Assembly: GCF_023091745.1 (NCBI RefSeq)
Contig: NC_068912.1
Location: 60,044,567-60,108,566, forward strand
From: Budorcas taxicolor
Taxonomy: Eukaryota > Chordata > Mammalia > Artiodactyla > Bovidae
Length of the DNA: 64,000 bases
Direction: 5' to 3'
Shown one piece after another: positions 23,777 through 35,494 of this stretch (positions within the stretch are counted from its first letter, which is position 1; each line of letters begins with the position of its first letter). Both the position numbers and the translations under genes were made by a program. Below the pieces are notes generated by a model. That model made no database searches, was not told the DNA's origin, and saw only the letters and a program-made list of their open reading frames with translations.

Positions 23777-24055
23777 CGGAGAAGGCAATGGCACCCCACT
23801 CCAGTACTCTTGCCTGGCAAATCCCATGGGCGGAGGAGCCTGGTGGGCTGCAGTCCATGGGGTCTCTAAGAGTTGGACACGACTGAGCGACTTCACTTTC
23901 ACTTTTCACTTTCATGCATTGGAGAAGGAAATGGCAACCCACTCCAGTGTTCTTGCCTGGAGGATCCCAGGGACGAGGGGGCCTGGTGGGTTGCCGTCTA
24001 TGGGGTCGCACAGAGTCGGACACAACTGAAGCGACCTAGCAGCAGCAGCAGCAGC
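23777..24055 (+). mobile_element. Bov-tA dimeric SINE with CAG-repeat tail
   Basis: Two units (ggagaaggcaatgg, ggagaaggaaatgg) and a tail of six cag triplets. The 12-bp duplication agacctatcctg at 23765-23776 and 24056-24067 is perfect, so the insertion is fairly young. Confidence 0.93.
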
Positions 24056-24146
24056 AGACCTATCCTGACGATCTGTGATATTAATGTATTATACAATTAG
24101 ATTTGAGTTTTTTGCTGTTTCGTTAGTTGTATTTGAAGTAGCGTAT

Positions 24147-24283
24147 TGGAGAAGGAAATGGCAGCCCACTTCAGTGTTCTTGCCTGGAGAATCCCAGGGA
24201 CGAGGGAGCCTGGTGGTCTGCCGTCTATGGGGTCACACAGAGTCGGACACGACTGAAGCGACTTAGCAGGAGCAGCAGCAGCA
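24147..24283 (+). mobile_element. Bov-tA monomeric SINE
   Basis: A single unit from ggagaaggaaatggcagccc to the agcagcagcagcag tail. No clear duplication found. Confidence 0.85.
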
Positions 24284-25244
24284 GACTTATCTAAAGCACT
24301 GTCTAGAAACAAAACAACCAAAAACAATAATAAAAAAGACTTTTGTAGTTAAAAATCAATAATGGCAATTTGTATTTTGCAATCATAGTTATAACCAAAA
24401 CCCCCAAATTTTATGCTTTGTGTTTGTTATATATATATTTTAAAAAGTGAAAATGGTATGTTGTTTACAAATGAGATGCTATTTGTTACATCAAGGGAGA
24501 AGGAAGAAAAATGAACATTAGTTGTAAAACATTATGCTAGATATATTTCTATTGATATTGTTATCTTATTCAATAGAGGAGAGGTTGTGTTTTTGCACCA
24601 GACATTTTATTTATATTTCTTAAATGTAAGTTGTATACTACATTTTTCAGTCAAGTAGATGAAAAATTAGATAATTTTAGAGTAAAACTAATGTTTGTGG
24701 ATAACTGTGGTTCTTCTGTAAAGAACATGTGTATAGGCTTATATACTTGATATAATATTTTAGACATTAGGTTAGTTACAACATGTTTTCTTATGCAGCA
24801 ACTATTTTAATCTACTTGTTATAGTGTATATAACTAGAATATATATTCAGAAAATTTGCATATTTGCACCAAAAAATAAAAGGGGATAATACAATCCTAA
24901 TTATATATAAGCTATTTTCTAATGTGCTATTCAATATTTTGTTATTATGAATGATGCTGTAAATACAGTTCTTGGAATTAAAATGAAAAATCTATATTTT
25001 TGGCTTCTTCCCAGTCCATATATTCCTGAAGACATTTGAGTTTCATTAATTAAAGATTGTTTGCTTTTTACAGCAAGAAGAGAAAAACTTTAAATTCAGA
25101 TGGCTTCTTTATTTATGTTAAAAAAATCTTAGCACTCTTTTTTTTTTAATGAAAGTAGGCATCCTTTATTTCAAACAGTATTATAGTGTTTTCATTTCAC
25201 AAATTAATTGCATTAACTTTCTTAATATTTCTTCCCTCAAACAG
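24284..25244. other. Intron, nothing recognised
   Basis: Very AT-rich. No repeat that I can name. Confidence 0.4.
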
Positions 25245-25325
25245 ATCATTGATAACTGGAAGTATCATAAAACAAAAGTGGCTTCATATTGGCTCATAAA
25301 ATTGGACTCTGTAAAACAACGAAAA
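25245..25325 (+). CDS. Host gene exon 5
   Basis: 27 codons, phase 0 on both sides. The acceptor is cttccctcaaacag at 25231-25244, a strong site. The donor is gtgagta at 25326. It reads IIDNWKYHKTKVASYWLIKL and then DSVKQRK. The aromatic/hydrophobic spacing suggests an amphipathic helix. It continues exon 4 in frame (LILIED then IIDNW). A longer open frame from 25149 only reads through the introns. Confidence 0.82.
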
Positions 25326-26234
25326 GTGAGTAATGAATACCCCAAAACAGGTTTTTGCTCTTTTGGATTATGTATTAACCTAGGATCGTTAAACCACATT
25401 CATAAACTATACACATGCTCATTTGTTTACTAGTTTCCTTTACAAACATTTGTTATCAACTATGTTTCAGGTGCTGTTCTAGGTTCTGAGGGTAAACAAG
25501 CAGATTGAAAAAAATCCTACGGTCTCATAGAGCTTGTATTCTAGTTAAGGTGTTTGATAATAAATCAATATATAACAGAATGTATGGTGGTATTAAGTAC
25601 TGTGGAGAAAAATAAATCAGGATTAAAAATTGAGAGAAGATGACCTAAATGAAATGAGAAAAACAATATGCAGACATCTATAGCTACATTGCATCAGACA
25701 GAGGGAAGAGCAGATACAGAGGCCTGGGGTTTAAGTTAGCCTGGTCTGTCCATGAGTGATGTGTTGGTGACAGTTGAAGTTGAATAGATAAGCAGGGATC
25801 AGATCACCGCTTTACGGGTTGTGGAAATACTTAGGGTTTTATTCCAAGTGATGGAACACCACCAGGAAGTTTTGAACAGAGGAGTTACATAGTATGGTTT
25901 CTAATTTAGAGGGATCATGAGAGCTACTTGTGAAGAACAGAACTAGGGTAAATGGAAAATGGCAGAACAGAAGTAGAGACTAGGTACTCTATGGTTTTTA
26001 GAGTAACTAAGCTGAGAACTAATGGTTGCTTAGCTAGGTTGATAAATGAATTGAGTGTATACTGGAGAAAGAACAGGGCTTTATTTTCCCCGTTGTTTTG
26101 TTTTGCTTTGATTTTGAACATAACTAAAGTTGATACATTGATTAGACATCTAATGCAGATGTTGAGTGTGTCATTGTATAGATGAGTTCAGAGCTAAGGC
26201 TGTATATGGAGATACAAAATGTAAGAGTCACTAT

Positions 26235-27389
26235 TAGAAAAGGCAGAGGAACCAGAGATCATACTGCCAACATCCACTGGATCATTGAAAAAACAAGAGA
26301 GTTCCAAAAAAACATCTACTTCTGCTTTATTGACCATGCCAAAGCCTTTGACTGTGTGGATCACAACAAACTGTGGGAAATTCTTCAAGAGATGGGAATA
26401 CCAGACTACCTGACCTGCCTTCTGAGAAATCTGTATGCAGGTCAAGAAGCAACAGTTAGAACTGGACATGGAACAACAGACTGTTTCCAATTTGGGAAAA
26501 GAGTAACTCAAGGCTGTATATTGTTACCCTGCTTATTTAACTCATGTGCAGAGTACATCATGACAAATGCTGGGCTAGATGAAGCACAAGCTGGAATCAA
26601 GATTTCTGGGAGAAATATCAATAACCTCAGATATGCAGATGACACCACCCTATGGCAGAAAGTGAAGAAGAACTAAAGAGCCTCTTGATGAAAGTGAAAG
26701 AGGAGAGTGAAAAAGTTGGCTTAAAACTCAACATTTAGAAAACTAAGATCATGGCATCTGGTCCCATCACTTCATGACAAATAGATGGGGAAACAATGGA
26801 AACAGTGACAGACTTTATTTCTGGGGGCTCCAGAATCACTGCAGATGGTGATTGCAGCCATGAAATTAAAAGACGCTTGCTCCTTGGAAGAAAAGCTATG
26901 ACCAACCTAGACAGCATATTAAAAAGTAGAGACATTACTTTGCCAACAAAGGTCCATATAGTCAAAGCTATGGTTTCTCCAATAATCATGTATAGATGTG
27001 AGAGTTGGACTAAAAAGAAAGCTGAGCACTGAAGAATTGATGCTTTTGAACTGTGGTGTTGGAGAAGACTCTTCAGAGTCCCATGGACAGCAAGGAGATC
27101 CAACCAGTCCATCCTAAAGGAGATCAGTCCTGGGTGTTCATTGGAAGGACTGATGCTGAAGCTGAAACTCCAATACTTTGGCCACCTGATGCAGAGAACT
27201 GACTCACTGAAAAAGACCCTGATGCTGGAAAAGACTGAAGGCTGGAGGAGAAGGGGACAACAGAGGATGAGATGGTTGGATAGCGTCACCGACTCAAAGG
27301 ACATGAGCTTGAGTAAGCTCCTGGAGTTGGTGATGGACAGGGAAGCCTGGTGTGCTGCAGTCCATGGGGTCACAAAGAGTCAGACCTGA
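26235..27389 (+). pseudogene. BovB ORF remnant (reverse transcriptase and C terminus)
   Basis: The RTE-clade reverse transcriptase copies BovB RNA and mobilises Bov-tA. The frame is open at 26182-26676: KGRGTRDHTANIHWIIEKTR, FIDHAKAFDCVDHNKLWEIL and the catalytic LRYADDTTL (YADD box) near 26640. It ends at a TAA just after the box. Downstream pieces reappear at 26796-27032 (ITADGDCSHEIKRRLLLGRK) and 27141-27389 (MLKLKLQYFGHLMQRTDSL), separated by stops and frame changes. It is a dead copy. The first codons of the long open frame (26182-26234) are flanking sequence. Confidence 0.88.
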
Positions 27390-27418
27390 CTGAGCAACTG
27401 AACTGAAGTGAACTGAAG
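26235..27418 (+). mobile_element. BovB LINE, 5'-truncated
   Basis: About 1.2 kb of BovB in sense orientation, ending in the gaactgaagtgaactgaag tail. It covers the RT palm to the 3' end. The left break falls inside the coding sequence at the RKGRGTRDHTANI motif. It lies inside the L2-like element and within the host gene intron, in the direction of transcription. Confidence 0.93.
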
Positions 27419-28200
27419 ATATTTAAGCCTCGGGACTAGATGAGATTACCTCAAGAGTAAGTGTGATTACAGAACAGGAGAGTTTTGAGGGCTGAGCCTG
27501 GGATCAGTTCTATGTATAGAAATCAGAGAAATGGGGTAGAGGGGTTAATCTAAGGGGACTGAGAGGGAGCAGCGAGTAAAGTCTGAAACATCATGAGAAC
27601 TGGGTTACCTTGAAATCAGCTAATCACTTTAGGGATGGAGTGGGCAACTGAACTAGATGTTGCTGATGAGAGTTATAACATGAGCACCATGCCCTGACTG
27701 TTTTTGGTAACTTTGAGGATAGTGGTTACCAGCTGAGCTACCAGGGAAGGTCATAACAAATTCAGAGGAATGGTGCAGAGTAAACCTCGATGGAGGAGGT
27801 TCAAGAAATGGGAAAAATTATGGCTAGTCCAGGCATTTTTTCAAGGAATTTTGCTGGAGAGGGAAAAGGGAAATATAGTGGTAGCTGGAGAGGGATGTGG
27901 GTTAATGACAAGGTGTTTTTTGTTTGTTTTTTAAAAAGATGCAGCTATCTACAGTTGTTAGTTGCTGATGAGAAGGATCCAGGAGAGACGAATGGTACAG
28001 GAAAGAGTGGTGATAGGAAATCCTCCAGCAAGTAATCTAGGAAAGGTTTGTCCTAACTAGGAGCATTTATTCTAATAGGGAAGGTAGAATCTGTGGCACT
28101 GTGGTGGAAAGATGTGAAAGTTTTCTTCTGGTGGGGAGGGGCTTTGGAAATTTGAGGACATAGTACAGTATCTCACAGAGTAGGAGAAGAGAATGGCCAG

Positions 28201-29227
28201 CAGCCTGAGGGGCCCATAGATGGACTGCAACATTATGTTGGGGGAGCTGTTATTTTAGTAGCTATAGTGAAGCTGTTATATTCCTAAATAATGCAAACTA
28301 TCACTTCCCCTTTCTGAAATGTGTTGCTAATAAGGTGAAAGTTGACACTGATCAAATGATGACTTTGAAATTAGGTACTTTCCTCTGAGTAAACTGAAAC
28401 CATAATTAAGCATTAACTCATTCAACAAAGGACAATTTAGTGTCCTGTCACGTGCCAAGTGTTGTTCAGGAGAGTGTAGCAAAGCTGGTAGCAGAGGTAG
28501 GTTGGAAACATTCTGTAAGCCCAGAATTTCTGTTCTCTGAGTCACTGACTGTACGTAGCCTTGATTCATTAAAAAACAAACCTCTTACTGGAATGTTGAA
28601 TCTTTTTGTAAGTACAATGTACTTTTTCTAACCTAGATGATAAAGTAAGTTGGTAATGAAAACAGATAGCCCAGAAACAGATTAAAATATTCATAAGATA
28701 TTAATACCTGATAAATATGACATTTCAAATCAATGGAGTAAAGATAAATTTTCCCATAAATGATACTAAAACAATTGATGATTTGTAAGAAAATTAAGTT
28801 GGAGCATTATCTCTCACCCTATGCAAAAATAAATTCCAGAAAATGCTGTTCTGTTTTTTTTACATGTGATATGATTATACAGAGTGATCAAATGATGTAT
28901 GTGTCTGATAGTAGTACTATTTATGAATTAGGTGAAACTATTTTGTGTTTTAAGGTTGTCATGCTCAATTGTGTTTATAAATTTCAAGTAAAAATATTTG
29001 ACAACAAGAAAGCCAGTGTAATAATAATAAGTTGCAAACTATTGAAAAAAACTTAAAAGCTTTTACATGTTGATATTAGACTGAAGGGGTCTGAAAATTT
29101 GTCTGTTGGGTTGTAACATGCTAACCATTCATTGGACTATCTGATACATGTGCTATTGCTTAAGAAACTGCATCCAAGAAAAATAAAAAGAAACCTAGAA
29201 ATGTGGATCAACTTTGGAATGTAGAAT
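28201..29227. other. Intron, nothing recognised
   Basis: AT-rich. Open frames at 28327-28631 and 28760-29056 have no splice support or known domain. Confidence 0.4.
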
Positions 29228-29797
29228 TGTTGTTGTTCAGTCGCTAAGTCATGTCTGACTTTTTGCGACCTCATGGTTGGGGGCACACCTGGTTCCTCTA
29301 TCGGAGTTTCCTCAAACCCATATCCATTGAGTTGGTGATGCTATCTAACCATCTCATCCTCTGGCACCCACTTTTCCTTTTGCTTCAATCTTGCCAACAT
29401 CATGGTCTTTTCCAGTCAGTTCTGTGCATTAGGTGGCCAAAGTATTGGAGCTTCAGCTTCAGCATCAGTCCTTCCAATGAATATTCAGGCTTGATGTCCT
29501 TTAGGATTGACTGGTTTGATCTCCTTGCAGTCCAAGGGACTCTCAAGAGTCTTTTTCAGCACCGCGATTCGAAAGCATCAATTCGTCGGCACTCAGCCTT
29601 TCTTTATGGTCCAACTCTTATGTCTGTACCTGATTACTGGAAAAACCATAGCTTTGACTATATGGACCTTTGTCAGCAAAATCATGTCTCTACCTTTTAA
29701 TATGCTGTCTAGATTTGTCATAGTTTTCTTTCCAAAGAGCAAGCATCTTTTAATATTATGGCTACAGTCACTGTCCGTAGTGTTTTTTGAGCCCAAG
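29228..29797 (-). mobile_element. BovB LINE 3' fragment
   Basis: Antisense BovB with its 3' end on the left (gttgttcagtcgctaagtca). A 7-bp duplication gtagaat lies at 29221-29227 and 29798-29804. ORF remnants are broken, for example KKTMTNLDSILKGRDMILLT on the minus strand. Confidence 0.88.
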
Positions 29798-29804
29798 TAG
29801 AATC

Positions 29805-31304
29805 AGGTATTATTAAAAGTTACCCACTTAGAGGGCCAAGAACTTAACTAATTTAGCATCTAGATGTGGATTAATCAGAACTATCCTTCTTTGGACTATG
29901 ATTATAGTCAATAATTATTGGATGGCTATATCAGTTCAGTCCCCTGGAAAGCAGACAAATGACAGAGTTAGAAGTGAAAGAAATTTTTGAGAAAAGACAC
30001 ACAAGAAAGATAAAAGTGGAGAGAGTTTGAGCAGGCAAGAAGAGCCTTCTGACAGCAACTGGTCTGACACCAGTGAATGGAAAACAGGAGGACTGGGGAG
30101 GAAGAAGTTCAGACTAGAGAAGTTCTGAGTAAGCCTGTCAGGCTGATTTGGAGCCCAGAACAAAAGTTGCTTGTGAGAGCGATCACACTGGGCAGAAGTA
30201 TCTTCCCTCTGGTATCCCAGCCACGCTCAATCCTTGGCCAAGAGCAGTCAGGGGAACACCTAAACTTGGCTTGAAGTTGTAAAATCATTGATCCTCAGTG
30301 GGGATGCTGTCAGCCAATTGCACTCTTAGAGATTAGTTGACTCAAATGGCATATCTCCAAGGTTACCACAGTGGTTGTGTGTGATAACATTTAGTGTGAC
30401 AAACATTTATTGGTTGCCAGCTTTGTACAAGAACTAAACTGGACACTGGTGGGGATTTTGAGAGTTGTTCATTCATTCATTCATTCATTTATTTGCTCAT
30501 CAAAACATGTACTTAACGATATTGATTGAGAGACTACAGTGTCCCGAGCACAGTTCTAAATGTGGCATGCACAAGACTCACTTAAATCTCTTAATTGCGT
30601 TAGAAACCATTGTTGAAATAGGTATTTTACTTTTTCCATTCTAGTATCAATGCTTTTGCTAGTTGCTCATTAGAATGTTGTAAAACTCTCAGATTAGAAT
30701 GCCACACACACACAAACGCTTCCACATACCTTATTTAAAAACTTCCTTAATGGGTGTAAAATTTAAAGGTCAATGATGTGGGGCTAAACTACTGAAAAGA
30801 ATCCTCGCTAGGTGAAAATTGAATCAGCTAATCTTACTTAATGTCATGTTATGGTAACTTCACACTAGCATAATTTAGCCTTCTCCCAAGAATGCAGTTG
30901 TAAGGAATAGACCTGAAGTGTGAAAATATTACAGTGATAGTGGGTGGTGAAGAATGCCAAATTTTCTGAAGAGCTTTTTCTCTGATATCAAGTAGTGGTA
31001 ATAAGGTTGTATTATACTTACATTTATTTTAGGGTTCTAAGAAATCCTTGTTTATCAAGTATTTCTTCTCTAAATAACAGTTTTTAAACTACAGGAGCTG
31101 CTTCTGCATGGATTTTGATGTTATTATTTTCTGTCTCTTTTTCACTTGGGCTGACGTGGATGTGATACAGGGCCGTTCATTTTGCATCAGCAAAGATGCC
31201 GTTACCCTGTAGCCTCGGCTGCTGCATGCATCATTAGTGCAGCATGTAGTGATTTTAATGTTATTTCTAAACCCCCCTCACCTCATGCCATTGTTTTAAT
31301 TTAG
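29805..31304. other. Intron with a TTCA microsatellite
   Basis: A (ttca) run at about 30467-30489 lies in a patch (30390-30640) resembling degraded antisense MIR or L2. Apart from that nothing is recognised. The 31090-31304 stretch just before exon 6 is less AT-rich and not repeat-like. Confidence 0.4.
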
Positions 31305-31352
31305 GACCAACTGTTCAGCCATATGGAGCAGTTTGTCATTCAACATCTGTAT
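31305..31352 (+). CDS. Host gene exon 6 (micro-exon, donor choice uncertain)
   Basis: 16 codons reading DQLFSHMEQFVIQHLY. The acceptor is ttgttttaatttag at 31291-31304. Ending at 31352 uses gtactt as donor. That keeps phase 0 and joins exon 7 (VLDIVKT) in frame. A better-looking donor, gtatgt, starts at 31349 and would end the exon at 31348. Joined to exon 7 that gives an immediate stop, so the weaker site is preferred; exon 8 also uses gtactt. Exons 5 and 7 are both phase 0 at this junction, so this 48-base exon could also be skipped without losing the frame. Confidence 0.6.
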
Positions 31353-32012
31353 GTACTTGCAAAATATGAATTTGTCTGTATGCTTTATGCTTTCAAATGT
31401 GCTATATTTCATATGGGAAAGACATATCTTTTCATGTTATTAATGCCTTCATTGACTGAATTTCCCATTTATTTTTTCCCTTGAAGAGCTTAATGTTGGA
31501 TCATGATGCTTTTAAAAGTCACAGTGTCAGGAAACGGATACCCATATTCTATAAGTTAGCCTCACTTGAGTCCACAGATAAACACAAAGGGCACCTTGCT
31601 GACCATTTGTTTCTGTGTTTCACAAATTATTCATCTTGCATCCATTTGCTTCTAACTCCAAAGCACCCAGAAAACCAAATAGCGTTGCAAATAGTACTGA
31701 CCCTCATTTACCTCTTTCCAGTCTGATTTCTTGCCTGTTTTCTGCCTTCCTAAAATTATTCAGTTGGTGTTTTGCTAGAGGTGCAGGCATTGTCACCCCA
31801 TCTGTGTGGCCTTTTGAGCAAACTGGTCCCTGATGGATTCCATGGCTCTGCTGGAGGGCATGCCTGAGTAGCCTTGTAGGTACGCAGTGACTCCACCCAT
31901 CTTTTCAAGTATTACTTGACTGAAGGTGAATCTGAATCTAAGCAGATACAATTTAATTATCTTCTGATTTTGCTGTTGTCCCCTGGACAGATAAAATTAA
32001 TTGTGAAGTATT
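31353..32012. other. Intron, nothing firmly recognised
   Basis: An open frame at 31481-31726 follows a fair acceptor, but see the rejected list. Confidence 0.4.
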
Positions 32013-32455
32013 GCTGGGTAGTGGTTAAGAACAAGGGTCCGGCTACAATGCTATCCATTACCTAATTGTGTGATCTTGGGTAAGTTACTTATCTTTTCTA
32101 TGCCTGATTTTCTCATCTATAAAATGAGATCCAAACATTTTCAAAACTAAAACATTTTTCCAAACTGTTAGGCAGCAAAACCTAACCCACCTGAACTCTT
32201 TCAGTGACAATGACATGACAGGAAGTACTTTTGTCTGTCTCTTGCTTTGAGTATTCACATGTTTTCCTGTAGAAATATGATGTTTATGGTTGTGGAATCT
32301 AGCCTCAAGATTTTTGGAAAGAAATTATGGACAAGTCATATCTATCTCAGTGTTTTTATTTTGAGTATTAAATGAATTGCTGTCTTTAAAAGTGATTAGA
32401 ACAGTGCTTTGTCCATTGTAAGCCCTCAATAAGTGTTAGCTCTGATTTTTACCTT
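32013..32455 (+). mobile_element. MIR SINE, apparently split
   Basis: 32013-32135 matches the MIR core and following part (gtggttaagaac, ttgtgtgatcttgggtaagt, tttctcatctataaaatgag). 32370-32455 resembles the MIR 3' end (gattagaacagtgctttgtc, gccctcaataagtgttagct). The 235 bp between do not look like MIR and may be a later insertion of unknown type. Confidence 0.65.
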
Positions 32456-32670
32456 GTCGACATAGGTTTCAGTTCCTTGCAAGGAGCACTTTCACTAAGA
32501 CAAATACCTACTAAGTGCTAGACCTGTCTTGAGCCTTGGGGACCTGGTAGGTATAATTCTTATTTTTATGTAGCTGACAATCTCCATTAACTACACAGGA
32601 AATTAAAATGAAGTGAAATAATTATTAATAGTAGAAGAATTGGGCATTAAGGGATCATAAGGTATTTAGT

Positions 32671-32946
32671 TGGAGAAGGCAATGGCAACCCACTCCAGTA
32701 CTCTTGCCTGGAAGATCCCATGGATGGAGGAGCCTGGTAGGCTGCAGTCCATGGGGTCATGAAGAGTCGGACACGACTGAGTGACTTCACTTTCACTTTT
32801 CACTTTCATGCACTGGAGAAGGAAATGGCAACCAATTCCAGTGTTCTTGCCTGGAGAATCCCAGGGACGGGGGAACCTGGTGGGCTGCCATGTATGGGGT
32901 CGCACAGAGTTGGACACAACCGAAGCGACTTACCAGCAGCAGCAGC
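32671..32946 (+). mobile_element. Bov-tA dimeric SINE
   Basis: Two units plus an agcagcagcagc tail. The duplication is aaggtatttagt / aaggtgtttagt at 32659-32670 and 32947-32958, with one mismatch. Confidence 0.92.
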
Positions 32947-32975
32947 AAGGTGTTTAGTGACAGGTAAAAGGTCTC

Positions 32976-33559
32976 AAAATCACTGCAGATGGTGACTGCA
33001 GCCATGAAATTAAAAGACACTTACTCCTTGGAAGAAAAGTTATGACCAACCTAGGTAGCATATTCAAAAGCAGAGACATTACTTTGCTGACTAAGGTCCG
33101 TCTGGTCAAGGCTATGGTTTTTCCTGTGGTCATGTATGGATGTGAGAGTTGGACTGTGAAGAAGGCTGAGCGCCGAAGAATTGATGCTTTTGAACAGTGG
33201 TGTTGGAGAAGACTCTTGAGAGTCCCTTGGACTGCAAGGAGATCCAACCAGTCCATTCTGAAGGAGATCAGTCCTGGGCTTTCTTTGGAAGGAATGATGC
33301 TAAAGCTGAAACTCCAGTACTTTGGCCACCTCATGCGAAGAGTTGACTCATTGGAAAAGACTCTGATGCTGGGAGGGATTGGGGGCAGGAGGAGAAGGGG
33401 ACGACAGAGGATGAGATGGCTGGATGGCATCATGAACTCGATGGACGTGAGTCTGAGTGAACTCCGAGAGATGGTGATGAACAGGGAGGCCTGGCGTGCT
33501 GCAATTCATGGGGTTTCAAAGAGTCGGACACGACTGAGCGACTGAACTGAACTGAACTG
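32976..33559 (+). mobile_element. BovB LINE 3' fragment
   Basis: 584 bp of BovB, sense, ending in the gaactgaactgaactg tail. The 9-bp duplication aaaggtctc lies at 32967-32975 and 33560-33568. It holds a 167-codon open stretch of the ORF C terminus (33042-33545), with MVFPVVMYGCESWTVKKAER and LKLKLQYFGHLMRRVDSLEK. It lies 30 bp after the SINE. Confidence 0.93.
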
Positions 33560-33569
33560 AAAGGTCTCC

Positions 33570-34020
33570 CTGAAGAAGTGATGTATGAGGTAAAACATGG
33601 AAATTCACCAGATGAACACAAGCAGTGGAGAGTCTATATGAAGACTCAGAGGAGAGATGAAGGGTTTGGGCTCTTGATCCCTTGGTTTTTATTCTCTTAT
33701 GGTTTCCAAATTACAGGTGTCTCTAAACCACTCCTTTCTCCAGGACCAGAGCTTGAAATTGAAAGGCAAAGGAAACAAAAGAGAATGTATCTTTCCAGTA
33801 GGCACTCTGGCAAAGAAGAAACAAATCTGTGGGTTGCCCAGACCATGCTAGTCCCACAGTCAGGGAAATCACTCCTCAGGCAGTGATGTTTGCTGGCTTG
33901 CAAGAGGCCTGAAGGTCTATCCATCTTCATGTTGGAGGAAACATTAGGAGTGGAACAGCTGCATTCCCCACCCCTAACTCTCTGACCACTTTCTGAAGTT
34001 GCTGCTTTTAGCCATGTGTT
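33570..34020. other. Intron, nothing recognised
   Basis: Open frames at 33578-33886 (+) and 33697-34056 (-) overlap each other and have no recognised domain or splice support. Confidence 0.4.
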
Positions 34021-34232
34021 TTGGCTCCCCAGGTGGTTCAGTGGTAAAGAATCCACCTGCCAATGCAGGAGGCGCGGGTTTGATCCCTGGATCAGGAAGA
34101 TCCCCTGGAGAAGGAAATGGCAACCCGTTCCAGTATTCTTGCCCGGGAAATCCCATGGACCGAGGAGCCTGGTGGGCTATAGTCCACGGGGCTGCAAAAG
34201 AATTGAAGATGACTTATTAACTAAAACAACAA
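34021..34232 (+). mobile_element. Bov-tA SINE
   Basis: Head ggctccccaggtggttcagt, gtttgatccctggatcagg, body ggaaatggcaacccgttcca, end aactaaaacaacaaa. Confidence 0.9.
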
Positions 34233-34485
34233 ATAATAACAGCAAGGCTAGTATATTAGGCCATCATGATTTAAAATTCCATCAACATTAAGAATAAAAC
34301 ATAAACCGGGTAGTGGCCAGGAGAGTCTCCGCTGAGCGATGTGCTGGTGCAGTACCCGGCACGGAGCACGCAGCCTGTACGTGCCACTCACCCTCCTCTT
34401 TGGCTCCTATGCATCATATGCAGTTCACTGTGCACATATTCAGAAAGAAATGAAGAACCTGTCATCTCAGACGCTATGTCACTTT

Positions 34486-34723
34486 GTGTGCGTGGGTGCC
34501 TAGCCGCTTCAGTTGTGTCCAACTCTTTGTGACCCCATAGACCGTAGCCTGCTAGGCTCCTCTGTCCATGGAATTTTCCTAGCAAGAATACTGGAATGGG
34601 TTGCTTTGTCCTGCTCTAGCAGATCTTCTCCACCCAGGGATCATACTTGCATTTCCTATCATTTCCTATGTCTCCTGCATTGTAGGCAGATTCTCTTACC
34701 ACCGAGCTAGTGGGGAAGCCCTG
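34486..34723 (-). mobile_element. Bov-tA SINE
   Basis: Antisense copy: agttgtgtccaactctttgt on the left, tRNA-like head on the right (ttaccaccgagctagtgggg). The 9-bp duplication tgtcacttt lies at 34477-34485 and 34724-34732. Confidence 0.9.
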
Positions 34724-34732
34724 TGTCACTTT

Positions 34733-35477
34733 AAAGTTGAATAATTAATAATAGAATACAAAATGAAGATAACATTTTTTAACACTTTAATTTCATGTAT
34801 TATATAGAACTCATATTTATTCTTAAAACCAGTTTATGGATTATCTTTGCTACTTTTTAAAATTCTTCCTGCATTATGACTTTTGGGTAAATTATTACTC
34901 ACTAATACATAGAAAGGAGGAAGAAAAATTGAGAAGAGAATTGACTAAAATTCACCATTTACTGCTAGTGTTGATTCTTGTATCACATCAATCATAAGTC
35001 CTGTTTTCCACATTAAAAATATAAGAGGTTAAACTATTAGCTCAACTGCAATTGTAAAAAAAAAAAGGTATGAATGTCTTATGTGCATATTTTATCAGTA
35101 TTATTGTGAATAATTCATATTAAAAATTTAAAATCCCTCTTCATAATTAAGGTTTCATTATCTGTAATAACAAGGTTTTCTGGGACAATTTTTTTCACGG
35201 GCTGCTTTATTACAGATGGTGTTATCTTTCCTTATTCTCCCCTTCAACCCCATACCCCTGGTCCCTTTTCGATTTACATACTGTTCCCACTTCACAGTGA
35301 AAGAAGCTGGAGCAGGAAGGGATGGCACCGTGGTGCTTACACAACTAATTTGAGAAGCTGTAGTTGATATTCTTCTATAAATAAAATGTTATTTGGAGAT
35401 ATTTTTTCCTAAATTGATTTTTAAACATATGTTTATTCTAAATTTGCCTTCATCAGAGAGAACTAATATCACTTCTT
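34733..35477. other. Intron, nothing recognised
   Basis: AT-rich. No exon or repeat supported. Confidence 0.4.
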
Positions 35478-35494
35478 TAAATATGGCTGTTTTA

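Larger units (their letters stand above)
25440..28200 (-). mobile_element. Ancient L2-like (CR1-clade) LINE, antisense, split by BovB
   Basis: The left part (25450-25520: aacatttgttatcaactatg ... caggtgctgttctaggttct) matches the antisense of an L2 3' end. The continuation at 25540-26220 and 27430-28200 follows, in order, a familiar mammalian repeat. Examples are tggtattaagtactgtggag, aagttttgaacagaggagtt and ggtagctggagagggatgtg. The complementary strand of that repeat encodes a CR1/L2-type reverse transcriptase. It is heavily decayed. A BovB insertion (26235-27418) splits it. The family name is given from memory of the pattern. Confidence 0.5.

Noticed and set aside
26735..27373. 212-codon minus-strand open frame
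   Set aside because: Antisense shadow of BovB. The same pattern appears opposite every BovB copy (for example 32954-33433).
31485..31600. Possible exon after the acceptor ttttttcccttgaag (AGCTTAATG...)
   Set aside because: The frame is open and the acceptor fair, but no usable donor follows in phase, and exons 6 and 7 already join in frame without it.
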